This document shows, piece by piece, positions 1 through 6,021 of a stretch of 6,021 nt of DNA. Location: contig JAZMZS010000129.1 of the NCBI GenBank assembly GCA_045586105.1, positions 1 to 6,021 on the forward strand, in the 5' to 3' direction. The notes under the pieces are model-generated. The model was given only the letters and a program-made list of their open reading frames with translations, did not search any database and had not been told where the DNA came from. This DNA comes from JAZMZS01 sp045586105 (lineage in GTDB: Bacteria > Bacillota > Clostridia > Oscillospirales > CAG-272). Each line of letters begins with the position of its first letter. Position 1 is the stretch's first letter. Position numbers and translations under genes: made by a program.

Positions 1-46
1 GGCTCACAGAACGACATGGCTACGATCCGACTTCCTTATATCATCT
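1..46 (+). other. Upstream edge of secA; possible 3' end of a preceding gene
   Basis: All three forward frames are open across these bases. Frame 1 runs from the window edge to TGA at 58-60, which would overlap the secA start by 14 bases. Frame 3 runs to TAA at 93-95. The secA frame is also open but has no ATG, GTG or TTG before 47. No purine-rich Shine-Dalgarno sequence precedes the secA ATG; the 16 bases before it are pyrimidine- and AT-rich. I see no convincing -35/-10 pair in this short stretch. Either an upstream gene overlaps secA and couples its translation, or this is an untranslated leader. The sequence present cannot decide. Confidence 0.3.
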
Positions 47-2800
47 ATGGGACTTTTTGATAAAATTTTCGGAACCTACAGCGACAGACAGATAAAGAAG
101 ATCAAGCCTATCGCTGACAAAATAGAAGATCTCGCCGATAAATATTCGGCAATGTCGGATGAGGAGCTTCGCGCCACGACCGCACTTCTCAAGGGCAGAC
201 TTGAAGAGGGGGAGACGCTTGACGACATCCTTCCCGACGCATTTGCTGCAGTAAGAGAAGCCGCAGACCGTGTTCTCGGAAAGCGCCCCTTCTATGTTCA
301 GCTTCTCGGAGGTATCATCCTTCATCAGGGCAGAATTGCCGAGATGAAGACAGGAGAAGGAAAGACACTCGTGGCGACCCTTCCCGCATACCTTAATGCT
401 CTTTCGGGTAAGGGTGTACACATAGTCACGGTAAACGATTATCTTGCACGCTGCGGTGCCGAGGAAATGGGCAGAGTATATGCCTTTATGGGACTGACTA
501 CGGGACTTGTTGTTCAGGGGCAGTACAGAGAGGATAAGAAAAAGGCGTACGAGGCGGATATCACCTACGGAACGAACAATGAGTTCGGCTTTGACTATCT
601 CCGTGACAACATGGTCATCTACAAGGAGAGAATGGTGCAGAGAGGCCATAACTTCGCAATAGTTGACGAGGTGGACTCTATTCTTATAGATGAAGCAAGG
701 ACCCCGCTTATCATTTCGGGTGAGGGTGACAAGTCTACAGATCTATACGATATGGCGGACAAGTTCGTGCGCGGTATACGTAAGTTCGTTATCAAGGAGC
801 TCGATAATAAGGAATCTCACGATGATATCGATGCGGATTATATCGTTGATGAAAAGGCAAAGAGCGTGGTGCTGACAAAGGCAGGAATAGAAAAGGCAGA
901 GAAATTCTTCGGTATCGAAAATCTCTCGGATCCCGAGAATTCCACGATCGCGCATCATATCAACCAGGCGATCCGCGCCCATGGTATCATGCACAACGAT
1001 ATCGACTATATGGTAAAGGACGGTCAGGTCATAATCGTAGATACCTTTACAGGACGTCTTATGCCCGGACGCCGTTATAATAACGGACTGCATCAGGCAA
1101 TAGAGGCGAAGGAGCACGTAAAGGTCGAGAGAGAGTCAAAGACACTTGCTACGATCACATTCCAGAACTACTTCCGTCTTTACGGAAAGCTCTCGGGAAT
1201 GACGGGAACCGCACTTACAGAGGAAAACGAGTTCAGAGAGATATATGCCCTCGACTGTGTCAGCGTCCCGACAAACAAGCCCATGATCAGAGAGGATCAC
1301 AATGACGCCGTATACAAGAGCGTTAAGGGCAAGATGAACGCTATAGTAGCACAGGTCAAGGAGTGCCACGATAAGGGACAGCCTATTCTTGTGGGTACTG
1401 TATCTGTCGAAAAATCGGAGGAGCTCTCAAGGCGCCTGAAGCTCGAGGGCATTTCCCACGTTGTCCTCAATGCAAAGCACCATGAAAAGGAAGCCGAGAT
1501 CGTTGCCCAGGCAGGTAAGCTCGGAGCGGTTACAATTTCCACCAATATGGCGGGAAGAGGAACGGATATCATGCTCGGCGGAAATGCCGAATTTATGGCG
1601 AAGACCCGCATGCGCCAGCTCGGGTACGAGGAGGAGATGATAGGAAATGCCGTCAGCTTCTTCGTGACAGATGATGAGGAGATACTCAGCGCAAGAGCTA
1701 AGTTTGCCGAGCTCAAGCGGGAATATGCGGACGAGATACGCCCCGAGGCTGAGCGTGTGTGTGAGCTCGGCGGTCTCTTTATACTCGGAACAGAGAGACA
1801 CGAGTCCCGCCGTATAGACAACCAGCTCAGAGGCCGAAGCGGCAGACAGGGAGACCCCGGTGAATCGAGATTTTACCTCTCTCTTGAGGATGATCTCATG
1901 CGTCTGTTCGGCTCTGACAGGATCATCGGACTTGTAGAGAAAATGGGACTTGATGACGATACCCCCATCGATGCGGCTATACTTTCGGGAAGCATTGAGT
2001 CCGCACAGAAGAGAATAGAGGATCAGAACTTCAACCGCAGAAAGAACGTCCTGACATACGATGATGTAATGAACCAGCAGAGAAAGGTCATCTACAAGCA
2101 GCGTAATGACGTACTTGACGGAATGGATCTTCAGCCTAAGATAACATCAATGATAGAGCAGTGCATTGCGGATAATGTCAATATGCGCTGCGCATCGGAC
2201 GATCCTGCCGACTGGAATCTGGCAGAGCTTCGCGAGTACTTCCGCGGATATCTTATCGCTGAGGGTGAATATGAATATACCGATGAGGAGCTCGCTTCTC
2301 TTGACCGTGAAAAGCTGAAGGAAGAGCTGACCGAGAGAGCGATCGGTATATACGAGGGCAAGGCAGAGCTGTTCGGAAGCGAGGATATCGTGCGGGAGCT
2401 CGAGAGAGTCGTGCTTCTTCGTAACGTAGATGAAAAATGGATGGATCACCTTGACGCCATGGAGGAGCTGAAGGGCTCTATAGGACTTCACGCTTATGCT
2501 CAGAGAGACCCTGTGGCAATGTACAGAATACAGGGTGCGGATATGTTTGACGAAATGATAGCTGATATCAGAGAGAATACTGTCAGAATGATACTTTCCG
2601 CCATGCCCAAGCCCCGCGAGGAGATAAAGCGTGTGCAGGTAGCAAATCCCCTGATAGAAGGCTTTGCGGGAGGAAAGGCTCCCGTGCGCAAGGCTGCTGT
2701 TAAAAAGACCGAAAAGGTCGGCAGAAATGACCCATGCCCCTGCGGAAGCGGAAAAAAATACAAAAAGTGCTGCGGACAGAACGAAAACGCAGGGGAGTGA
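47..2800 (+). CDS. secA: Preprotein translocase subunit SecA
   Basis: SecA is the cytoplasmic/peripheral-membrane ATPase that pushes unfolded preproteins through the SecYEG channel. The protein has 917 residues (E. coli 901, B. subtilis 841), full length with no frameshift. Visible landmarks: Q-motif region around 80-89; Walker A MKTGEGKT at 100-107; GTNNEFGFDYLRDNM at 175-189; Walker B/DEAD-like DEVD at 207-210; preprotein cross-linking region about 222-370; GMTGTA at 384-389; TNMAGRGTDI at 499-508; arginine-finger region RGRSGRQGDPG at 595-605; helical scaffold and two-helix finger about 780-850; a basic linker; and a zinc-binding tail with Cys897, Cys899, Cys908 and Cys909 (CxCx8CC). About 60 residues at 512-572 are absent from B. 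subtilis SecA and correspond to the variable insertion in NBD2 of longer SecAs. The start is fixed by the canonical MGLFDKIFG-type N terminus and the lack of an earlier in-frame start codon. No Shine-Dalgarno is visible. It is the first visible gene of a probable three-gene unit. Identification is very secure. Confidence 0.98.
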   Translation: MGLFDKIFGTYSDRQIKKIKPIADKIEDLADKYSAMSDEELRATTALLKGRLEEGETLDDILPDAFAAVREAADRVLGKRPFYVQLLGGIILHQGRIAEMKTGEGKTLVATLPAYLNALSGKGVHIVTVNDYLARCGAEEMGRVYAFMGLTTGLVVQGQYREDKKKAYEADITYGTNNEFGFDYLRDNMVIYKERMVQRGHNFAIVDEVDSILIDEARTPLIISGEGDKSTDLYDMADKFVRGIRKFVIKELDNKESHDDIDADYIVDEKAKSVVLTKAGIEKAEKFFGIENLSDPENSTIAHHINQAIRAHGIMHNDIDYMVKDGQVIIVDTFTGRLMPGRRYNNGLHQAIEAKEHVKVERESKTLATITFQNYFRLYGKLSGMTGTALTEENEFREIYALDCVSVPTNKPMIREDHNDAVYKSVKGKMNAIVAQVKECHDKGQPILVGTVSVEKSEELSRRLKLEGISHVVLNAKHHEKEAEIVAQAGKLGAVTISTNMAGRGTDIMLGGNAEFMAKTRMRQLGYEEEMIGNAVSFFVTDDEEILSARAKFAELKREYADEIRPEAERVCELGGLFILGTERHESRRIDNQLRGRSGRQGDPGESRFYLSLEDDLMRLFGSDRIIGLVEKMGLDDDTPIDAAILSGSIESAQKRIEDQNFNRRKNVLTYDDVMNQQRKVIYKQRNDVLDGMDLQPKITSMIEQCIADNVNMRCASDDPADWNLAELREYFRGYLIAEGEYEYTDEELASLDREKLKEELTERAIGIYEGKAELFGSEDIVRELERVVLLRNVDEKWMDHLDAMEELKGSIGLHAYAQRDPVAMYRIQGADMFDEMIADIRENTVRMILSAMPKPREEIKRVQVANPLIEGFAGGKAPVRKAAVKKTEKVGRNDPCPCGSGKKYKKCCGQNENAGE

Positions 2801-2805
2801 TAGGA
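2791..2805 (+). promoter_or_regulatory. Ribosome binding site(s) for the 2810 membrane protein gene
   Basis: AGGGGAG at 2791-2797 lies in the last codons of secA and abuts its TGA, 12 bases from the ATG at 2810, which is longer than ideal. AGGA at 2802-2805 is weaker but only 4 bases from the ATG. Either or both could serve. Placement over and just after the secA stop favours translational coupling. Confidence 0.6.
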
Positions 2806-2809
2806 TAGC

Positions 2810-3511
2810 ATGGGATTCGGAATATTATTGATGGGATTTTTGCTGTCTATGAGCAATTATCCCGGGTATACCGATTGTGCTGCGTTTTTTGTCATATTCT
2901 ATGCAATGCTCAAGCTGGAGGAGTACAGCCGTCTTTTCAGAACTGCAAAGTTTGTTGCATTTGTGATCTTCTCGTGCGGAATAGCGGGAATGATGCTGTC
3001 TATGGGAGAGCTTATCGGCTTTGTCGATGAGACAAATACCCTGATACCCATCTATGAGAATATCAGCGAAGTGCTGAAGATCCTGTTCGGCGCATTCATG
3101 CTGTTCGGTATTATTGATATATCAAAGCAGACCGCACTCGACTCCAACGTTACCGCGGGCGTCCGCACACTGATCACCCTCGGTCTCTATCTTGTTCTTT
3201 TTATCCTGTCATTCTTTTTCAGAATATTCATTACCTGGAGAATGCTCATGCGTGTGATATACATGCTTGCTGCGGCATATCTGATATTCTGCTGCTACAG
3301 ATGGATCTGTCTCGAGGGGGAAGAGGATATGTCACCGTACACCTCGCGCTTTGAGCTTGTCAACCATCTGCGCAGGCGTCTTGATGAAAAGGCGGAGATC
3401 GGCAACCGTAAGGGAGCGGAGATAGAGGAGTTCAAACGCAGACAAGCGGAATCAAGAAAGAACGGCGTAGACGTGACACGCACTTTTTCGCAATCGAAGA
3501 AGAGAAAATAG
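2810..3511 (+). CDS. Uncharacterised multi-pass membrane protein, secA-linked
   Basis: I do not recognise a named family. The 233-residue protein has about six hydrophobic segments: roughly 2-15, 20-36, 46-72, 86-104, 118-141 and 146-168. The N terminus has no separate signal peptide; hydrophobic sequence begins at residue 2. A charged, Lys/Arg/Glu-rich tail follows at 169-233, probably cytoplasmic and helical, ending in a strongly basic SKKRK. The gene starts 9 bases after the secA stop with ribosome-binding sequence directly upstream. An alternative start at Met8 (2831) has poorer upstream context. Length and helix layout resemble one half of the next protein (see the entry at 3520), suggesting a distant paralogue, but direct residue identity is weak. 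Co-transcription with secA suggests constitutive expression and perhaps a link to the membrane or export, but no catalytic or binding motif supports a specific role. The reading frame as real coding sequence is well supported; the function is unknown. Confidence 0.85.
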   Translation: MGFGILLMGFLLSMSNYPGYTDCAAFFVIFYAMLKLEEYSRLFRTAKFVAFVIFSCGIAGMMLSMGELIGFVDETNTLIPIYENISEVLKILFGAFMLFGIIDISKQTALDSNVTAGVRTLITLGLYLVLFILSFFFRIFITWRMLMRVIYMLAAAYLIFCCYRWICLEGEEDMSPYTSRFELVNHLRRRLDEKAEIGNRKGAEIEEFKRRQAESRKNGVDVTRTFSQSKKRK

Positions 3512-3515
3512 GTGA
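3510..3515 (+). promoter_or_regulatory. Ribosome binding site for the 3520 membrane protein gene
   Basis: AGGTGA overlaps the TAG stop (3509-3511) of the preceding gene and lies 4 bases from the ATG at 3520. An ATG at 3516 in another frame reaches a stop after seven codons, so 3520 is the chosen start. The overlap of stop codon and ribosome binding site points to coupled translation. Confidence 0.65.
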
Positions 3516-3519
3516 ATGA

Positions 3520-4953
3520 ATGAAGTCAAATACAACTAAATGCATCGGGAAAATTGCACTCGGTGTGATCTTTTTGCTAAACCCTAATATTACGGTGATC
3601 GATATCCTTCCCGATTTTATAGGATGTCTTCTGATCATATCCGGACTTGCATCGCTACGAGATCTTTCGGATTCCTTTGAGGAAGCAAGAAGGAATTTTA
3701 TCAGGCTTCTGTGGGTGTCGCTGTCGCACATTCCCGCCTTTGTGCTGATGATATTCATTTCGGCGTCCTTTGTAAATGAAAAAACGAGCATCCTCGTGTT
3801 TGCTTTTGTATATGCGGTAGTCGAATTATTCCTTGTAAACAACGCTCTCACTATGCTTATTGACGGGTTCGTTTACGTCGGAGAGAGATACAACGGCGAT
3901 TCATGCTTTTATGAAACGAAAAAGAACGGCAGACGCCTTGACGTTTCGCATCTCAGAGCTTTTACTACCTTATGCCTTGTTCTGACAAAGGGACTGGGGG
4001 TTCTGCCTAATCTTGTGTATCTTTACGATACATCTCTCGGTTACGGTGCCGTTGTCAATCAGTATGCCGTCAATCCGGTGTCCTTTATAGGTCCTGTGAC
4101 GGCAATATGCTTTATTCCCGGGGTCATTATTTGCGCGGTGTGGTCCTGCAGGATGTATTCCTACATATCGAAGATCAAGCGGGATGAGAATTTTGTTCTC
4201 GCGCTCGACGGTGTGATCGAGAGCAGAAGTGCGGAGAATACCGCGGTCTACAGATACCGCAGGACGTCTACGGCTGTATATCTTATTACGGCTGCAATAA
4301 TACTTTGTGCTGACTTTTATGTGGATGAGTTCAATATTCTGCCCGATATATTCAGCGCGCTTGTGATGATCGCAGCATCTCTTTATATGAGAAGAAAATT
4401 CAATATCCCGCTGCTCGGCTGTGCGGTGTGCGGGATCTACGCCGCGCTTGAAGCCGGCATGCTCGCGTATGCCTCGTATTTTAACGTGCATTTTAAGTTT
4501 TCGGACGTTGGCAGAGTAGTGGAAGCGGATGCCGCGTTTAATCTCTATATCGTTTTGCTCAGCGCATGCGCCCTGTTCTTTGTGCTTTCTCTCTCTACGC
4601 TTCTTTTCGGCTATACAAGGGTGCTGGCGGGAGGCTTCGAGAGTGCTGTGAGACAGGGACATACAAAGGGCGGCAAGGACATATTCTATGAGGCGCATAA
4701 AAAGAGAAATCTCGTCGCCGTTGTGCTTTCTGTCGCGGCATGCGTATGCCAGCTCGTTCAGATATTCTCTATGGGAGACATGAAGAGAATTCTTTTAAAC
4801 AAGAATTCCTATACCGATTCGAGCGGTATCTACGTTCCCTCGCTCGAGGGCTTCTGGATGGTCAGCCTGATAGCGAATATCGTTCTGATATCCTTTGTGA
4901 TATATACGGTATCAAAATCGCGCGAGGAATTGAAGGAGCGCCTGTATATCCTA
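3520..4953 (+). repeat. Protein-level tandem duplication (two ~240-residue modules)
   Basis: Module A spans about residues 1-240 (bases 3520-4239) and module B about 241-478 (4240-4953). Corresponding helices are offset by about 234-258 residues in unbroken order. The best local match is around the ILPD motif: VIDILPDFIG with residues following to 49, against EFNILPDIFS with residues following to 294. Only protein-level similarity is visible by eye, and module boundaries are approximate. Confidence 0.5.
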
Positions 4954-4956
4954 TGA
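3520..4956 (+). CDS. Uncharacterised polytopic membrane protein with internal duplication
   Basis: I do not recognise a named family. The 478-residue protein shows about twelve hydrophobic segments in two sets of six: about 11-21, 27-47, 63-84, 89-118, 146-168 and 187-211, then about 251-266, 271-290, 297-320, 338-365, 397-418 and 445-465. Both sets carry ILPD at the start of their second helix (29-32 and 273-276), a Lys/Arg-rich loop before the fifth helix (about 120-145 and 368-396, each containing an F-Y-E triplet), and a charged segment after the sixth. This reads as an ancient tandem duplication of a six-helix module. The second half is not an obvious recent copy, since DNA-level repetition is not apparent. 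No signal peptide, catalytic motif or nucleotide-binding site is visible. It is the last gene of the apparent secA unit, 8 bases after its neighbour, and is followed by a hairpin terminator. A transporter, scaffold or sensor role would all be guesses. Confidence 0.87.
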   Translation: MKSNTTKCIGKIALGVIFLLNPNITVIDILPDFIGCLLIISGLASLRDLSDSFEEARRNFIRLLWVSLSHIPAFVLMIFISASFVNEKTSILVFAFVYAVVELFLVNNALTMLIDGFVYVGERYNGDSCFYETKKNGRRLDVSHLRAFTTLCLVLTKGLGVLPNLVYLYDTSLGYGAVVNQYAVNPVSFIGPVTAICFIPGVIICAVWSCRMYSYISKIKRDENFVLALDGVIESRSAENTAVYRYRRTSTAVYLITAAIILCADFYVDEFNILPDIFSALVMIAASLYMRRKFNIPLLGCAVCGIYAALEAGMLAYASYFNVHFKFSDVGRVVEADAAFNLYIVLLSACALFFVLSLSTLLFGYTRVLAGGFESAVRQGHTKGGKDIFYEAHKKRNLVAVVLSVAACVCQLVQIFSMGDMKRILLNKNSYTDSSGIYVPSLEGFWMVSLIANIVLISFVIYTVSKSREELKERLYIL

Positions 4957-4991
4957 CAAAAGCATTTATGTCAACTGATTGCAGAAATATA

Positions 4992-5024
4992 AACAGCGGA
5001 GGACCGTTTTGGTCTTCCGCTGTT
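4992..5024. terminator. Bidirectional hairpin terminator between convergent genes
   Basis: The left arm 4992-5005 pairs with the right arm 5011-5024 in a 14-bp stem with a single G-U wobble and a 5-base loop (GTTTT). On the plus strand the stem is followed after four bases by a short T run (5029-5032); on the minus strand by a T-rich stretch. It begins 35 bases after the plus-strand membrane protein stop and lies 15 bases beyond the minus-strand E2-like stop, the expected place for a shared terminator. The T tracts are short, so efficiency in each direction is uncertain, but the stem is strong. Confidence 0.85.
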
Positions 5025-5039
5025 ATGCTTTTATACAGG

Positions 5040-5945
5040 TCAATCTATGTCCTCTACTACGTTCTCGGGAGGAGTGAGGAGCTGCTCGGGGTTTTTGAGG
5101 ATCTTTTTGAGCATTTTGAAGGCGGAAGCGTAATAATAGCCGTCAACTATACGCTCGTCGGTTACGACCTTGAGATCGACGAAATGACGCTTTTTTACGT
5201 TGCCCTCGCTGTCATAAATTAGCTGTGTACGTCTCGCACCGTAACTGATGAATATCGGCAGATTGCCGAAATCATAGATGTGGTGGTAGATGGGCTGAAT
5301 ACCGAGAGAGCCCATGCTTGTGATGATCATCGAGCCGTGGAAGGGGGATACGTTCAGCAGCAGCTTGGGAAGCCATCCGTGGTAATCAAGAAAGAAAAGG
5401 AACCTGATGATACCTCTCAGTATAAATCTCGGCAGGCTCATGAGAAATCCCGCCACACCGTCAAAGTCGCTCGAGGATTCCATATTGTTGTTTTCCTCGA
5501 CGAGATGGTTGAATTTTTCATACACGTCGGTGAGTGTGTCGGCAGGAAGAAACCTCGCCTTGATCATCGTGTCAGGGGCATTGAGCGAAAGCTCCTTTTT
5601 GATCGCCATGTTTATGTCGATCGAATGCCGTGCATATACTCTCTGACCGGAGACAAATCTGTTGAGAGCCGGACGCTGCGAAACAACGCGCACATAGGAG
5701 GCGAGGATGATATGAAGGATACCGATGTTTTTATATCCCTCGGATCGGAGCTTGCGCACGAGTGCTTCAGCCTCGTCTATCTCTATAGAGTCAGCAAAGT
5801 AGTTCATCGCATCCGAGCGGTTTTTCATGATAAAGGGCATCAGACAGTTGATCGGGGTGAGCTTTCGAATTCGTCTGCCCTCTACACGGTCTCCGAGCCT
5901 TCTCTTCCTTTTGGGTATGTATGCTATATCGGTTTCTTTTTTCAT
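5040..5945 (-). CDS. Stand-alone 2-oxo acid dehydrogenase E2-like acyltransferase-domain protein
   Basis: The 301-residue protein resembles the catalytic (CAT-like) domain of dihydrolipoyl acyltransferases, which transfer acyl groups between lipoamide and CoA. The match includes an N-terminal GRRIRKLTPIN stretch (23-33) where E2 domains begin; a strand/helix region with HIILASYVRVV (78-88) and RPALNR (91-96); the SMIITSMGSLG block (205-215), equivalent to the E2 'ISNLG' region; and DERIVDG (263-269), aligned with the E2 signature DHRxxDG. There is no lipoyl domain and no E1/E3-binding domain. Glu264 occupies the place of the catalytic His, while Asp268-Gly269 are kept. A hydrophobic, basic-dotted segment at about 164-198 is longer than in classical E2 and may be amphipathic or membrane-associated. 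The first 30 residues are very basic. The start at 5945 has its own ribosome binding site and promoter, so the gene is probably monocistronic, with no dehydrogenase genes alongside. Fold assignment is fairly sure; substrate and even catalytic activity are not. Databases may label it '2-oxo acid dehydrogenase subunit E2', which would overstate what is known. Confidence 0.85.
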   Translation of the reverse strand: MKKETDIAYIPKRKRRLGDRVEGRRIRKLTPINCLMPFIMKNRSDAMNYFADSIEIDEAEALVRKLRSEGYKNIGILHIILASYVRVVSQRPALNRFVSGQRVYARHSIDINMAIKKELSLNAPDTMIKARFLPADTLTDVYEKFNHLVEENNNMESSSDFDGVAGFLMSLPRFILRGIIRFLFFLDYHGWLPKLLLNVSPFHGSMIITSMGSLGIQPIYHHIYDFGNLPIFISYGARRTQLIYDSEGNVKKRHFVDLKVVTDERIVDGYYYASAFKMLKKILKNPEQLLTPPENVVEDID

Positions 5946-5956
5946 GTCACTATTGA

Positions 5957-5962
5957 CCTTTC
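5957..5962 (-). promoter_or_regulatory. Ribosome binding site for the E2-like gene
   Basis: On the minus strand GAAAGG (5962 down to 5957) precedes the ATG at 5945 with an 11-base spacer, slightly long but acceptable. No alternative start codon with a better site is seen in frame nearby, supporting the 5945 start. Confidence 0.55.
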
Positions 5963-5990
5963 GGAGATTTTCGTTAATATAATTTTAATT

Positions 5991-6019
5991 ATTATAATAC
6001 AAAGTATTCATAAAAGCAA
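5991..6019 (-). promoter_or_regulatory. Sigma-A type promoter for the E2-like gene
   Basis: Read on the minus strand, TTGCTT (6019 to 6014) is followed after exactly 17 bases by a perfect TATAAT (5996 to 5991). Transcription would start near 5984, giving a leader of about 38 bases before the ATG at 5945. The surrounding DNA is very AT-rich, so chance TATAAT matches are possible, but the correct spacing and position make this the best candidate. No operator or riboswitch-like structure is visible in the short leader. Confidence 0.7.
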
Positions 6020-6021
6020 TA

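Noticed and set aside
41..649. Minus-strand open frame of 202 codons opposite secA
   Set aside because: It lies wholly antisense to unmistakable SecA coding sequence, shows no recognisable motif, and has no promoter or ribosome binding site of note.
1297..1821. Two overlapping Ser-rich and mixed minus-strand open frames opposite the SecA NBD2 region
   Set aside because: Two mutually overlapping antisense frames over conserved SecA motifs are codon-usage shadows, not genes.
3970..4698. Minus-strand open frame of 242 codons opposite the 478-residue membrane protein
   Set aside because: Its translation is unusually rich in His, Arg and Cys, typical of antisense shadows, while the plus-strand frame shows coherent membrane helices and a ribosome binding site.
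4787..4808. 8-bp perfect inverted repeat GAATTCTT / AAGAATTC with a 6-base loop
   Set aside because: It lies inside the coding sequence, is AT-rich and short, has no T tract after it, and is compatible with chance from local codon choice.
4950..4974. TTGACA on the minus strand (4974 to 4969) as a possible antisense promoter into the membrane protein gene
   Set aside because: No good -10 box occurs at 16-18 bases; the nearest TATA-like sequence is too far away and weak.
4740..5222. Plus-strand open frame of 160 codons spanning the terminator and the E2-like gene
   Set aside because: It overlaps the end of one real gene, the strong terminator hairpin and the antisense of another gene; it has no ribosome binding site.
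5407..5646. Plus-strand open frame of 79 codons within the E2-like gene
   Set aside because: It is entirely antisense to a protein with clear E2-family motifs and has no supporting initiation signals.

Overview
The window looks like chromosomal DNA of a Gram-positive, Clostridia-type bacterium, most likely Oscillospiraceae/Ruminococcus-like. The grounds are a Firmicutes-style SecA with a C-terminal zinc-binding tail, purine-rich Shine-Dalgarno sites, moderate GC in coding DNA, and an AT-rich intergenic region with a TATAAT-type sigma-A promoter. The taxonomic placement is inferred from sequence style, not from a search.

Layout: (1) Bases 1-46 are the edge of an upstream region, open in all three forward frames. 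(2) Bases 47-2800 (+) encode a complete, apparently intact SecA, the motor ATPase of the general secretion pathway. (3) Bases 2810-3511 and 3520-4956 (+) encode two integral membrane proteins that I cannot assign to a named family. They follow secA at 9- and 8-bp gaps, each with its own ribosome binding site, so the three genes look like one transcription unit. (4) Bases 4957-5039 hold a strong hairpin between convergent genes. (5) Bases 5040-5945 (-) encode a free-standing protein related to the catalytic domain of 2-oxo acid dehydrogenase E2 acyltransferases (CAT-like fold). (6) Bases 5946-6021 hold that gene's ribosome binding site and a good sigma-A promoter on the minus strand.

Two things stand out. 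The 478-residue membrane protein appears to be an internal tandem duplication of a roughly 240-residue, six-helix module. An 'ILPD' motif sits at the start of helix 2 in both halves, and all six helices recur in the same order. The 233-residue protein encoded just before it has the size and helix layout of a single module. If that holds, secA is co-transcribed with one single and one doubled copy of an undescribed membrane module. Separately, the E2-like protein has Glu where classical E2 enzymes have the catalytic His, lacks lipoyl and subunit-binding domains, and carries a long hydrophobic segment, so it is unlikely to be a normal dehydrogenase-complex subunit.

I see no mobile elements, CRISPR arrays, tRNA or rRNA genes, or broken genes. 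Apart from SecA and the E2-like fold, functions remain unassigned.
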